NCBI GenBank assembly: GCA_028689145.1
Contig: JAQTWT010000001.1
Coordinates: 372,001 to 436,000 of the forward strand
Source: Gallionella sp.
Lineage (GTDB): Bacteria; Pseudomonadota; Gammaproteobacteria; Burkholderiales; Gallionellaceae
Direction: 5' to 3'
Length of the DNA stretch: 64,000 nucleotides
The notes under the pieces were generated by a model. That model saw only the letters and a program-made list of their open reading frames with translations. It made no database searches and was not told the DNA's origin. How positions within the stretch are numbered: position 1 is the first letter of the stretch; every line of letters starts with the position of its first letter. Made by a program: the position numbers and the translations under genes. Positions 1 to 10,038 of this stretch are shown here, in pieces.

Positions 1-79
1 TGCCGTTCCAGCCTTGATACTCGCTGGGCAAGTCCACTACCCCGTCATGAGCCTTGCTGACAAATTCGATTGCTTGCAT
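1..79 (-). CDS. Partial small hypothetical protein (N-terminus only)
   Basis: An ATG at 77-79 (minus strand) opens a frame that stays open to the window edge. The first 26 residues begin MQAIEFVSKAHDGVV and continue through DLPSEYQGWNG. An AAGGGA ribosome-binding site lies about 7 bases upstream. The acidic, short N-terminus is reminiscent of small antitoxin-like proteins that precede a toxin gene, but this is only an impression; the rest of the gene lies outside the window. Confidence 0.5.
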   Translation of the reverse strand, partial: MQAIEFVSKAHDGVVDLPSEYQGWNG

Positions 80-120
80 GGTCAATTCCCTTCGTTAATG
101 GGGGTATTCTAGAGAGAAGT

Positions 121-167
121 GAGGCCGTGAGCAAACACCCTTCGACAGGCTCAGGGTGAACGGCCTC
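121..167. repeat. Palindromic dispersed repeat (family F), possible ettA terminator
   Basis: The segment begins GAGGCCGT and ends ACGGCCTC, so it can fold into a hairpin. Its interior carries the common bacterial dispersed motif TTCGACAGGCTCAGGGTGAA. It lies 9 bases beyond the ettA stop codon and could act as a transcription terminator, although it lacks a U tract. A diverged inverted pair of the same motif occurs at 27905-28008. Confidence 0.6.
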
Positions 168-176
168 AGTATTGCA

Positions 177-1841
<1,665 letters not shown>

Positions 1842-1914
1842 TTGAATTTCGCCATGCGGTTTTGGAAAGCGCGTAGCTTACCGCAAAGGGCGGGGAACGA
1901 GAAATTCGTCAGCG

Positions 1915-1972
1915 GTAGGGGCGAATTCATTCGCCCGGGCAACCGATTGCGGGCGAATGAATTCGCCCCTAC
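1915..1972. repeat. Inverted REP pair, family B (GTAGGGGCGAATTCATTCGCCC)
   Basis: Two copies of a GTAG-headed palindrome face each other: the left copy starts GTAGGGGCGAATTC and the right copy ends GAATTCGCCCCTAC. The layout is that of a REP doublet (REPIN). It lies in the lpxC-ettA gap next to a second pair with a different core. A related pair occurs at 26228-26285. Confidence 0.85.
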
Positions 1973-1983
1973 AAAAGCAGTGC

Positions 1984-2042
1984 GTAGCGTGCGCTGTGCG
2001 CACGACAACCCGGCCGAAAAACGTGCGTACAGCGCACGCTAC
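1984..2042. repeat. Inverted REP pair, family A (GTAGCGTGCGCTGTGCGCAC)
   Basis: GTAG-headed palindrome in inverted duplicate, left arm GTAGCGTGCGCTGTGCGCAC and right arm ending CAGCGCACGCTAC. Near-identical pairs occur at 7424-7481 and 11133-11191. It lies 40 bases downstream of the lpxC stop codon, at the 3' end of the division cluster. Confidence 0.88.
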
Positions 2043-2082
2043 CGAACAAATTTCCAGCACGAACAGTGTAAGAAAGAGTGAA

Positions 2083-2994
2083 TCAGGCAGACTGCAACTG
2101 CAGACGCAGGAACGCGGGCGCCTCTTCGACGGTATCGAAGGTGACGACTTCCCATGCCTGTTCATCGGCCAGCAACGCGCGCAGCAGGGCGTTATTCAGC
2201 GCGTGGCCGGACTTGTAACCGGAGAATGCGCCGATCAGCGGATGGCCGAGCAGGTAGAGGTCGCCGATCGCGTCCAGCACTTTGTGCTTGACGAACTCGT
2301 CCTCGAAACGCAGCCCGTCCGCATTCAGCACGCGGTAGTCGTCCATCACGATGGCGTTGTCCAGACTGCCGCCCAGCGCCAGCCCCTGTGCGTGCATCTT
2401 TTCGACATCCTGCATGAAGCCGAAGGTGCGCGCGCGGCTGATGTCGCGCACGTAGGATTCCTCGCCCAGATCGACCACCACATGCTGCTTGGTGCTGGCG
2501 AAAACCGGATGGGCAAAATTGATGGTGAAGGTCAGTTTGTAACCGTGGTGCGGCTCGAAGCGCACCCATTTGTCGCCGTCTTTCACCTCGACGGTTTTTT
2601 TCACGCGGATAAATTTCTTGGCGGCAGATTGTTCGACGATGCCCGCCGATTGCAGCAGGAAGATGAAGGTACCGGCGCTGCCATCCATGATCGGCACTTC
2701 CGCGCTGTCCAGATCGACGTAAATATTATCCACACCCAAACCGGCCAAGGCCGACATCAGGTGCTCGATGGTGGCGACACGCACGCCGTTCTGTTCCATG
2801 CAGGTGGAAAGACGCGTGTCATGCACCAGATCGGCGTGCGCGCGAATCTCCTCGACCGGCTTGGTGTCCACGCGGCGAAATACGATGCCGGTGTTGACCG
2901 GAGCGGGGCGCAGACCGAGCATGACTTTCTCGCCGCTGTGCAAGCCGACCCCCGTCACGCTGACGGAATTTTTCAAAGTGCGCTGCTTAACCAT
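2083..2994 (-). CDS. lpxC: UDP-3-O-acyl-N-acetylglucosamine deacetylase LpxC
   Basis: Zinc-dependent deacetylase that catalyses the committed step of lipid A synthesis in the cytoplasm. The 303-residue protein starts [10 protein letters not shown], the conserved LpxC N-terminus; an upstream ATG at 3018 would add eight residues but the AAGAG ribosome-binding site fits the start at 2994. The zinc-site segments are visible: [13 protein letters not shown] near residue 78 and [14 protein letters not shown] followed by [14 protein letters not shown] near residue 240. As in E. coli it is the last gene of the division cluster, after ftsZ, separated from it by a family C repeat. Confidence 0.96.
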   Translation of the reverse strand: MVKQRTLKNSVSVTGVGLHSGEKVMLGLRPAPVNTGIVFRRVDTKPVEEIRAHADLVHDTRLSTCMEQNGVRVATIEHLMSALAGLGVDNIYVDLDSAEVPIMDGSAGTFIFLLQSAGIVEQSAAKKFIRVKKTVEVKDGDKWVRFEPHHGYKLTFTINFAHPVFASTKQHVVVDLGEESYVRDISRARTFGFMQDVEKMHAQGLALGGSLDNAIVMDDYRVLNADGLRFEDEFVKHKVLDAIGDLYLLGHPLIGAFSGYKSGHALNNALLRALLADEQAWEVVTFDTVEEAPAFLRLQLQSA

Positions 2995-3042
2995 TGGTCT
3001 CTTGAGCCTAATATTCATGGTGCAATTTTATCACAGCCCCCT

Positions 3043-3121
3043 GGAGGATTGAGGAGCGCGGATGGAGGAGCGAGTTAAAAACAGAACCGCTGCACACCTT
3101 AATCCCCGTTCCCAAATCCTC
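3043..3121. repeat. Inverted repeat, family C (GAGGATTGAGGAGCGCGGAT)
   Basis: Left arm begins GGAGGATTGAGGAGCGCGGA and the right arm, in reverse complement, reads GAGGATTTGGGAACGGGGAT. The right end abuts the ftsZ stop codon (3122-3124) without a spacer. The same sequence family is found inside the coding regions of murB (7849-7924) and murF (16150-16183). Confidence 0.7.
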
Positions 3122-4297
3122 TTAGTCCGCTTGCTTGCGCAGGAACGACGGGATATCCAGCGTATCCATGCCGGATTTTTCCATCGCATCCACCGCTGCC
3201 CTGCGCCCGCTGCGAATGTATGCCGGGGTATCCAGATCCGGGTAATTCACATTGGAGCCGGCAATCGGCTCGTTGTCCGTGCCGGTGCGCAGGCAGGTTT
3301 CTTCGCTGCGGTAAACCATCTCCGGTTTTTGCTTGGTGACGCGCGGTGCGCCCAGTCCGGTGGCAACCACGGTGACGCGCAATTCTTCGCCCATCACTTC
3401 GTCGAACACCGAACCGACGATCACGGTCGCTTCTTCCGCGGCGAACTGGACGCACTTCATTACTTCGTCGATCTCTTTCAGCTTCAGGCCGCTCGATGAG
3501 GTGATATTCACCAGCACGCCGCGCGCACCGGACATATCCACATCTTCCAGCAGCGGGCTGGCAATCGCCGCTTCTGCCGCAATACGCGCACGTTCCGGCC
3601 CGGAGGCAATCGCGGAACCCATCATCGCCATGCCGTTTTCCGACATCACGGTGCGCACGTCGGCGAAGTCCACGTTGATCAGACCCGGCACGTTAATCAC
3701 TTCGGCGATACCCGCCACCGCGCCCTGCAGCACGCCGTTGGCGGCCTTGAATGCTTCCGGTACGGTGATATCGTCGCCCAGCACTTCCATCAGTTTGGAA
3801 TTCGGCACGATAATCAGCGAATCGACATGCTCATGCAGCGCGTCGATACCGGCCTTGGCGAAACGCATGCGGTTGCCTTCATAGGCGAACGGCTTGGTGA
3901 CCACCGCAACGGTCAGAATGTCCAGTTCGCGCGCGATCTGCGCGACAATCGGCGCGGCACCGGTGCCGGTGCCGCCGCCCATGCCGGCGGTGATGAACAC
4001 CATGTTCGCGCCGCTGATCATTTCCCTGATGCGATCGCGGTCTTCCTCGGCGGCGGCCTGACCGACCGAAGGCTTGGCGCCCGCGCCCAAACCCTTGGTG
4101 ATGTTCGAACCGATCTGCAGCTGGGTGCGTGCCTTGCTGCGTTTTAGCGCTTGCGCATCGGTGTTGATGACGATGAACTCGACGCCCTGCACGCCCTGTT
4201 CGATCATGTGATCCACCGCATTGCTGCCGCAACCGCCCACCCCGATCACCTTGATGATCGCATCCTGCGTTTCCGCTTCCATTAGTTCGAACGACAT
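3122..4297 (-). CDS. ftsZ: Cell division protein FtsZ
   Basis: Tubulin-like GTPase that polymerises into the cytokinetic ring. The 391-residue protein has the GTP-binding tubulin signature GGGTGTGAAP at about residue 107, the early glycine loop GVGGCGSNAV, and the conserved C-terminal peptide LDIPSFLRKQ that docks FtsA and ZipA. A linker of roughly 40 residues joins the globular part to the tail. It lies 86 bases downstream of ftsA in the usual order. An AAGGAG-type site precedes the ATG. The stop codon is followed at once by a family C palindromic repeat. Confidence 0.98.
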   Translation of the reverse strand: MSFELMEAETQDAIIKVIGVGGCGSNAVDHMIEQGVQGVEFIVINTDAQALKRSKARTQLQIGSNITKGLGAGAKPSVGQAAAEEDRDRIREMISGANMVFITAGMGGGTGTGAAPIVAQIARELDILTVAVVTKPFAYEGNRMRFAKAGIDALHEHVDSLIIVPNSKLMEVLGDDITVPEAFKAANGVLQGAVAGIAEVINVPGLINVDFADVRTVMSENGMAMMGSAIASGPERARIAAEAAIASPLLEDVDMSGARGVLVNITSSSGLKLKEIDEVMKCVQFAAEEATVIVGSVFDEVMGEELRVTVVATGLGAPRVTKQKPEMVYRSEETCLRTGTDNEPIAGSNVNYPDLDTPAYIRSGRRAAVDAMEKSGMDTLDIPSFLRKQAD

Positions 4298-4383
4298 CGT
4301 TTTCTCCTTGTGTAATTACAAATCAACCTTAAAACCAACCCTGAACCGATACTCGCGTAAAGCCTTACGCCCCTGCGAACCTG

Positions 4384-5619
4384 CTAAAAATTCCCCTGAA
4401 ACCACGCCCTCATTCTGGCCAACACATCGCCGAACGAACTCGACTGCATGCGCGTTTCCTCGTTGCGCTCAAAGTGTTCCAGCCCGTATAGCAACAGCCC
4501 CATGCCGGTCGACATGCGCGGTGTTCTTACTACATCGGACAATCCGCCGACATATTTAGGGATACCCAGCCGCACCGGCAGATGAAAAATCTCCTCGCCC
4601 AGTTCGACCATGCCCTGCATGGCGCTGCTGCCGCCGGTAATCACGATGCCGGACGACAGCAAATCCTCGAAACCGCTGCGGCGCAACTCCGCCTGCACCA
4701 GCGAATACAGCTCCTCGACGCGCGGCTCGATCACCTCGGCCAGCGTTTGGCGCGACAGCATGCGCGGCCCGCGCTCGCCCACGCCCGGCACTTCGATCGC
4801 GCCTTCGTCGGCCAACTGGCGCAACGCGCAGCCGTATTTGATCTTGATGTCGTCGGCATCCTGCGTCGGGGTGCGCAACGCCATCGCGATGTCGTTGGTG
4901 ATCTGGTCGCCCGCGATCGGGATCACCGCGGTATGGCGTATCGCGCCGCCGGTGAACACCGCGATGTCGGTGGTGCCGCCGCCGATATCCACGATGCACA
5001 CGCCCAGTTCCTTTTCGTCGTCCTCGAGTACCGCCTTGCTCGAAGCCAGCGGCTGCAGGATCAGCTCGTTGACCTCCAGACCGCAGCGGTGGATGCACTT
5101 CATGATGTTCTGCACCGCGGATACCGCGCCCCTGACAATATGCACCTCGACATCCAGGCGCATGCCGCTCATGCCGAGCGGTTTCTTGATGCCGTCCTGC
5201 CCGTCGATGCTAAATTCCTGTTCGAGGATGTGCAGAATCTGCTGGTCGCTGGACAGGCTGATAGAACTGGCGGTTTCAAGCACGCGATCCACGTCGGCCT
5301 GCGCCACTTCCTTTTCCTTGATCTTCACCATGCCGCGCCCGTTGATGCTGCTGATATGGCTGCCCGCAATGCCGGTATGCACCGAGCGAATCTTGCAGTC
5401 CGCCATCAGCTCGGCCTCCTGCAGCGCCAGCTGGATCGCGCCCACGGTCGCCTCGATGTTGACCACCATGCCTTTTTTCATGCCGTCGGAAGCGTGCATC
5501 CCGCGGCCGATCACCTCCAGCGTGCCGTCCGGCTTGACCTCGCCGACAATGACCACGATCTTGGACGTACCGATGTCCAGCCCGACCACGAGGTTTTTGG
5601 CTTCCTTGTTTCTGCTCAT
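4384..5619 (-). CDS. ftsA: Cell division protein FtsA
   Basis: Actin-like ATPase that anchors FtsZ to the inner membrane and recruits late division proteins. The start at 5619 (MSRNKEAKNLVVGLDIGTSK) is chosen because a GGAGCG site lies upstream and the frame before it has no family similarity; this gives 411 residues. Actin-fold motifs are seen as GLDIGTSKIVV (phosphate 1) and VDIGGGTTDIAVF (phosphate 2). The C-terminus RMRAWFQGNF is amphipathic, as expected for the membrane-targeting helix. A gap of 156 bases separates it from ftsQ and may hold a promoter. Confidence 0.96.
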   Translation of the reverse strand: MSRNKEAKNLVVGLDIGTSKIVVIVGEVKPDGTLEVIGRGMHASDGMKKGMVVNIEATVGAIQLALQEAELMADCKIRSVHTGIAGSHISSINGRGMVKIKEKEVAQADVDRVLETASSISLSSDQQILHILEQEFSIDGQDGIKKPLGMSGMRLDVEVHIVRGAVSAVQNIMKCIHRCGLEVNELILQPLASSKAVLEDDEKELGVCIVDIGGGTTDIAVFTGGAIRHTAVIPIAGDQITNDIAMALRTPTQDADDIKIKYGCALRQLADEGAIEVPGVGERGPRMLSRQTLAEVIEPRVEELYSLVQAELRRSGFEDLLSSGIVITGGSSAMQGMVELGEEIFHLPVRLGIPKYVGGLSDVVRTPRMSTGMGLLLYGLEHFERNEETRMQSSSFGDVLARMRAWFQGNF

Positions 5620-5775
5620 TATTCGCTCCATTTCAACAGCCCCGGAACATAACCAGAGACTGGCTAATACTCTTTGCCAGTCTAGTCGAACGGCTTGCGG
5701 CCTTATTCGACGATATAGGACGGAAAAGCGGTCTATTCCTTGCCATATCCCCCGCGCCCGCAATGTTCAATGTCT

Positions 5776-6492
5776 TCATCCTTCAGCCCTTTGTTTTCTG
5801 TCATCCGCCGTCAGCCTTACCGCAAACCCGTTGCGATAGCGCAAATCCACGTACTTCGCGCTGAATTTGCCCGCGCTTTGCTGGACCGCGACGAACCGCG
5901 CCAGCCGCTGCTGCATATCCTCGCGCCCCAATTCCAGCACCGTGCCGTTGTTCAAACGCAATTGCCAGGCATGGCGCGGCGACAACGCCAGCTGTGTTAC
6001 CTGCAAATCCAGTGTGGCGAGTTGCTGGCTGAATTCCGCATAGCGTTGCGTAACTTCACTCGCATCACCCGCCTGCCCGATAAATCCCGGCAGTATCTGC
6101 TCACTGTCCGCCACAAAAACCTCGCCCTGCCGGTTCACCAGTTCGCTGTTGTTCCAGCGCGCCAATGCCTGATGCTCTTCCAGCTGCACCGCGAGACGCT
6201 GCGGGAATTCGCGGCGGATGCTGACGCTGCGCACCCACGGTAGTTTTTCCAGCGACTGTCGCAACCGCTCGATATCCACGGTAAAGAAGTTGCCCTGCAC
6301 ATCGTTGCGCACGGTCTGCAACACCTGCAATACCTCGACCCGCTGCGGAGCCGTATCCAGACGCACGCTTTGCAGCGGGAACAATCCCGGCAAATGCACC
6401 GCGTAATAGACCGCGCCAGACAACACTGCAAACACACTGCAGGCGAACAGTGCGTTGGCGATATTGCGCAGCAGCGGGGCGTTATCCCACAT
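5776..6492 (-). CDS. ftsQ: Cell division protein FtsQ
   Basis: Bitopic inner-membrane divisome protein that links FtsB/FtsL to the early ring. The 238-residue sequence has a short cytoplasmic tail, one membrane segment (about residues 12-32) and a periplasmic POTRA domain beginning [12 protein letters not shown], with [21 protein letters not shown] typical of the family. Its start overlaps the ddl 3' end by 11 bases, indicating translational coupling. Confidence 0.92.
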   Translation of the reverse strand: MWDNAPLLRNIANALFACSVFAVLSGAVYYAVHLPGLFPLQSVRLDTAPQRVEVLQVLQTVRNDVQGNFFTVDIERLRQSLEKLPWVRSVSIRREFPQRLAVQLEEHQALARWNNSELVNRQGEVFVADSEQILPGFIGQAGDASEVTQRYAEFSQQLATLDLQVTQLALSPRHAWQLRLNNGTVLELGREDMQQRLARFVAVQQSAGKFSAKYVDLRYRNGFAVRLTADDRKQRAEG

Positions 6493-7393
6493 GCGCTCTC
6501 TCCAGCACCCGCACCACCAGTTGCTCGAAACTGATACCCGCCTGACGCGCAGCCATCGGCACCAGACTATGGTCGGTCATCCCCGGCGAGGTGTTAATTT
6601 CGAGCAAGTACGGTTTGCCCGTTTCGCTCATCAGAAAATCTACCCGTCCCCAGCCTTGCCCGCCGATCAGTGCGAAAGCCTGCTTTGCCAAGCGCTGCAT
6701 TTCGGCTTCCTGCTCCGCAGTCAGACCGCACGGGCACAGGTAACGGGTGTCGTCGCGCAGATATTTCGCCTCGTAGTCGTAAAACTCGTTGACCGATTCG
6801 ATCTTGATCACCGGTAGCGCCTGCTCGCCCAAAATCGCCGCGGTATATTCGCCGCCGCCGACAAAACTTTCCGCGATCACCAGCTTGTCGTGTTTGGCCG
6901 CTTCACGGTATGCCTGCTGCAACTCGCCGGACGCTTTCACCTTGCTGATGCCGACGCTGGAACCTTCATTGGCGGGCTTCACGAACAGCGGCAAACCGAG
7001 CTGTTTCACCACACCTTCCCAATCGCTGTGTTCGTCGAGCAGCGTGTAATTTGGTATCGGCAAACCAGCCGCCTGCCACACCAGCTTGGTGCGCCATTTG
7101 TCCATACCCAGCGCCGAGGCCAGCACGCCGCTGCCGGTATAGGGAATGCCGAGCAATTCCAGCGCACCCTGCACCGTGCCGTCTTCGCCGTAGCGTCCGT
7201 GCAGCGCGATGAACGCGCGGTCGTAACCCTCGTCGCGCAATGCCTGCAAGTTCTCCACCGCCGGATCAAACGCATGCGCGTCCACGCCGCTGCGCTGCAG
7301 CGCAGCCAGCACCGCAGCACCGCTTTTCAGCGACACTTCGCGCTCGGCGGATTTGCCGCCGAACAACACCGCCACTTTTCCGAAATTCTTCAT
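6482..7393 (-). CDS. ddl: D-alanine--D-alanine ligase
   Basis: ATP-grasp ligase that makes the D-Ala-D-Ala dipeptide added by MurF. The start at 7393 ([20 protein letters not shown]) gives 303 residues, close to E. coli DdlB (306); an ATG three codons upstream is also possible. Visible motifs are [14 protein letters not shown] at the N-terminus, [23 protein letters not shown] (ATP grasp), and [17 protein letters not shown] at the metal site. It is the DdlB-type copy of the division cluster, between murB and ftsQ, with a family A repeat pair in the gap to murB. Confidence 0.96.
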   Translation of the reverse strand: MKNFGKVAVLFGGKSAEREVSLKSGAAVLAALQRSGVDAHAFDPAVENLQALRDEGYDRAFIALHGRYGEDGTVQGALELLGIPYTGSGVLASALGMDKWRTKLVWQAAGLPIPNYTLLDEHSDWEGVVKQLGLPLFVKPANEGSSVGISKVKASGELQQAYREAAKHDKLVIAESFVGGGEYTAAILGEQALPVIKIESVNEFYDYEAKYLRDDTRYLCPCGLTAEQEAEMQRLAKQAFALIGGQGWGRVDFLMSETGKPYLLEINTSPGMTDHSLVPMAARQAGISFEQLVVRVLERAHVG

Positions 7394-7423
7394 TTGTTCC
7401 ATCCCAACAATCCAAAGTCAGCC

Positions 7424-7481
7424 GTAGCGTGCGCTGTGCGCACGACAAGATTCAGAGAGACGTGCGCACAGCGCACGCTAC
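7424..7481. repeat. Inverted REP pair, family A
   Basis: Same GTAG-headed family as 1984-2042: left arm GTAGCGTGCGCTGTGCGCAC, right arm GTGCGCACAGCGCACGCTAC. The element begins 2 bases after the murB stop codon (7484-7486) and ends about 20 bases before the ddl ribosome-binding region, filling almost the whole murB-ddl gap. Confidence 0.9.
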
Positions 7482-7483
7482 AT

Positions 7484-8461
7484 TTACTGCTCACCAATAA
7501 TCCGCACTTCACATTGCAGCTTCACGCCGGTTTGCAGTTCCACCACTTTCTGCACTTCCTTGATCAAATTCTCGATATCCGCCGCCGTCGCACCGCCGCT
7601 ATTGACGATGAAGTTGGCATGCTTTTCCGACACCTGCGCGCCGCCGATGCACCGGCCTTTCAGACCGCACTGCTGGATCAGCCGCGCCGCATGATCGCCC
7701 GGCGGATTGCGGAATACCGATCCGGCATTCGGCAGTTCCAGCGGCTGGCTGGCAATGCGCTTGCCCAACAGCTCCTTGATCTCCTGTCGCGCAGTTGCAC
7801 CGTCGCCTGCCTCGAATTTCAGCCATGCGGCGAGGAAGAATTCTTCCGAGGATCGAGGAGCGAGGAGTGAGGATTGGGTAAAACCAGCCCGCTCTTCGAT
7901 CCACGATCCTCGTTCCTCAATCCTCTTCACAGATCGATACCCAATTTCATAATTCAGCGGAGTTCGCTCATGCAGCGTGCCGTTCCTGCCAACCGTTTGC
8001 ACGCGCAGCACCTTCTGCCAAATCTCGCTGCCGTAACATCCGGCATTCATCGTCAGCATGCCGCCGAGCGTACCGGGAATTCCGGCGCAAAATTCCGCAC
8101 CACGCAGGTCGTGCAAAGCGGCAAAGCGCGCCAGTTTCGCCCCCGCCACACCGGCTTCGACATAGATCGAACCATCAGCTTCGAGGCGCAAACCGTTTAA
8201 CGCGCCATGCAACAACAGCACCGTGCCGCGCAATCCGCCGTCGCGCACCAGCAGATTGCTGCCCAGACCCACCGCATACAGCGGCTCGTCAACCGGCAAG
8301 CCGCGCAGGAACGCCAGCAGATCGTCCAGATCGGCAGGCTGGTAGATGCGCTCGGCAACACCACCGGCACGCCAGCTGGTGTGTTTGCTCATCGGCACAC
8401 CGCAGCGCAACGTGCCGCGCAATCCTTCAGCAATGAACTGTGCCGGTTCGTTCATATTCAT
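7484..8461 (-). CDS. murB: UDP-N-acetylenolpyruvoylglucosamine reductase MurB with an in-frame repeat insertion
   Basis: FAD-dependent NADPH reductase that makes UDP-MurNAc. The 325-residue frame starts ATG at 8461, overlapping the murC stop as ATGA. FAD-binding motifs are present: [12 protein letters not shown], and [16 protein letters not shown]. The catalytic serine segment [21 protein letters not shown] is intact. Between YEIGYRSVK and the conserved [14 protein letters not shown], about 26 residues (roughly 180-205) are encoded by an inverted family C repeat that is low-complexity ([13 protein letters not shown]). The frame stays open through it and conserved sequence resumes, so the enzyme is probably active. 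The family of this type usually has about 300 residues. Confidence 0.95.
   Translation of the reverse strand: MNMNEPAQFIAEGLRGTLRCGVPMSKHTSWRAGGVAERIYQPADLDDLLAFLRGLPVDEPLYAVGLGSNLLVRDGGLRGTVLLLHGALNGLRLEADGSIYVEAGVAGAKLARFAALHDLRGAEFCAGIPGTLGGMLTMNAGCYGSEIWQKVLRVQTVGRNGTLHERTPLNYEIGYRSVKRIEERGSWIEERAGFTQSSLLAPRSSEEFFLAAWLKFEAGDGATARQEIKELLGKRIASQPLELPNAGSVFRNPPGDHAARLIQQCGLKGRCIGGAQVSEKHANFIVNSGGATAADIENLIKEVQKVVELQTGVKLQCEVRIIGEQ
7849..7924. repeat. Family C inverted repeat inside murB coding sequence
   Basis: Left arm begins GAGGATCGAGGAGCGAGGAG; the right arm, reverse complemented, begins GAGGATTGAGGAACGAGGAT. The arms match at about 22 of 29 positions and flank a spacer of about 18 bases. 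The whole element is read through in frame by murB and adds about 26 residues. Confidence 0.8.
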
Positions 8462-9930
8462 GTCTTGCCCTGATTCGCGATCGCGCCCGGCACACCGCCG
8501 ATCGAACCCGCGCCCATCGTAATCACCACGTCACCATCGCGCGCCATCTGCATCACGGCCTGCGGCATATCGGCAATTTTTTCGATAAACACCGCTTCGT
8601 TCTGCCCCGCCACCCGCAACGCGTGCATCAGCGCGCGACCGTCCGCCGCAACGATTGGCTGTTCTCCCGCCGCATACACTTCCGCCAGCACCAGCGCGTC
8701 CACGCTGCACAACACCTTGATGAAATCCTCGAACAGATCGCGGGTGCGCGTGTAGCGGTGCGGCTGAAATGCCAGCACCAACCGCCTGCCGGGAAACGCA
8801 CCGCGCGCCGCCGCCAAAGTGGCGGCCATCTCCACCGGGTGATGCCCATAATCGTCAATCAACGTAAAGCTTCCACTTCCGTTTTTGGAAGTGGAAACGT
8901 TTGCCCCCTCGCCCTGCAAGGGAGAGGGATGGGGAGAGGGTGTTCCCGGGAGAGGGAGCGCAATCTCCCCATACCTCTGAAACCTCCGCCCCACCCCCTG
9001 GAACTCCGCCAGCGCCGCAACGATCGCGTCATCCGGCACACACACTTCCAGCGCGATCGCGATAGCGGCCAGCGCGTTCAGCACGTTGTGGTTTCCGGCC
9101 AGATTCAGCGTGATGTCGAGATCTTTCGGCACGCCGTTCTGGCGGCATTCGGCGGTGAAGCGCATTTGTCCGCCCTGATGGCGGATGTTCACGGCGCGGA
9201 TCATCGCGCCCTCGCTGAGGCCGTAAGTGCACACCGGCTTGGTGATGCGCGGCAGTATCTCGCGCACGTTGGCATCGTCGATGCACAGCATCGCCATGCC
9301 ATAGAACGGCAGATGCTCGACGAAATCCACGAACGCCTGTTTGAGCCGCGCAAAATCGTGGCCGTAGGTTTCCATGTGATCCGCGTCGATGTTGGTGATC
9401 ACCGCAATGATCGGCTGCAGATACAGGAACGAAGCGTCCGACTCGTCCGCCTCGGCTACGATAAATTCGCCGGTACCCAACCGGGCATTGGTGCCGCTGC
9501 TGTTGAGCTTGCCGCCGATTACAAAGGTGGGATCGAAGCCGCCTTTGGCCAGCACGCTGGCCGCCAGCGAAGTGGTGGTGGTCTTGCCGTGCGTGCCCGC
9601 CACCGCGATACCCTGGCGCAGGCGCATCAGTTCGGCCAGCATCATCGCGCGCGGCACCACTGGAATGCGCCGTGCGCGCGCGGCCAGCACCTCCGGGTTA
9701 TCGTCGCGCACCGCGGTCGAAACCACCACCGCATCGGCATTGGTCAGATGCTGCTCGGCATGACCGAGATACACCGCCGCACCGAGTTGTTTGAGGCGTT
9801 GCGTGGCGACGTTCTCGCCGAGGTCGGAACCGCTCACCTGAAAGCCGAGGTTGAGCAATACCTCGGCGATCCCGTTCATACCGGAACCGCCGATGCCGAC
9901 GAAATGGATGTGTTTAACTTTATGCTTCAT
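8458..9930 (-). CDS. murC: UDP-N-acetylmuramate--L-alanine ligase MurC with an in-frame repeat insertion
   Basis: Adds L-Ala to UDP-MurNAc, the first step of stem peptide synthesis. The 490-residue protein has the NAD-like N-terminal domain ([15 protein letters not shown]), the ATP-binding loop [24 protein letters not shown] and [10 protein letters not shown], and the C-terminal [10 protein letters not shown] segment. Just before DDYGHHP, roughly residues 324-350 read as a proline/glycine-rich insert ([14 protein letters not shown]) encoded by a family D palindromic repeat. The position is the junction between central and C-terminal domains, where a loop could be tolerated. The 3' end overlaps murB by 4 bases. 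Confidence 0.96.
   Translation of the reverse strand: MKHKVKHIHFVGIGGSGMNGIAEVLLNLGFQVSGSDLGENVATQRLKQLGAAVYLGHAEQHLTNADAVVVSTAVRDDNPEVLAARARRIPVVPRAMMLAELMRLRQGIAVAGTHGKTTTTSLAASVLAKGGFDPTFVIGGKLNSSGTNARLGTGEFIVAEADESDASFLYLQPIIAVITNIDADHMETYGHDFARLKQAFVDFVEHLPFYGMAMLCIDDANVREILPRITKPVCTYGLSEGAMIRAVNIRHQGGQMRFTAECRQNGVPKDLDITLNLAGNHNVLNALAAIAIALEVCVPDDAIVAALAEFQGVGRRFQRYGEIALPLPGTPSPHPSPLQGEGANVSTSKNGSGSFTLIDDYGHHPVEMAATLAAARGAFPGRRLVLAFQPHRYTRTRDLFEDFIKVLCSVDALVLAEVYAAGEQPIVAADGRALMHALRVAGQNEAVFIEKIADMPQAVMQMARDGDVVITMGAGSIGGVPGAIANQGKT
8904..8957. repeat. Family D palindromic repeat inside murC
   Basis: The stretch contains CCCCTCGCCCTGCAAGGG followed by AGAGGGATGGGGAGAGGG and GGGAGAGGG, a palindromic, GGGAGAGG-rich sequence. 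It is read in frame as [13 protein letters not shown] related copy lies in murD at 13444-13472. Confidence 0.75.
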
Positions 9931-9945
9931 CTTTTAACCCCATTT

Positions 9946-10020
9946 GTCCACGAAAGACACCAAAATCACGAACAAGACAGGCCACGGTTTTATTTCGTGC
10001 CTTTCGTGTTTTTCGTGGAC
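9946..10020. repeat. Inverted repeat, family G (GTCCACGAAAGACAC)
   Basis: Left arm GTCCACGAAAGACACCAAAA and right arm ending TTTCGTGTTTTTCGTGGAC face each other and fill the 108-base gap between murG and murC. It is another small hairpin-forming dispersed repeat type; it is seen once in this window. Confidence 0.7.
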
Positions 10021-10038
10021 AGAATTGTTTTTTCAGCT

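Noticed and set aside
1915..2042. Possible small CRISPR array because of regularly spaced repeats
   Set aside because: Units are inverted pairs of palindromes with two different cores, no uniform spacers and no cas genes nearby.
8880..8960. Frameshift or sequencing error in murC
   Set aside because: The frame is open through the segment and conserved motifs resume in phase on both sides; the inserted DNA is a repeat.
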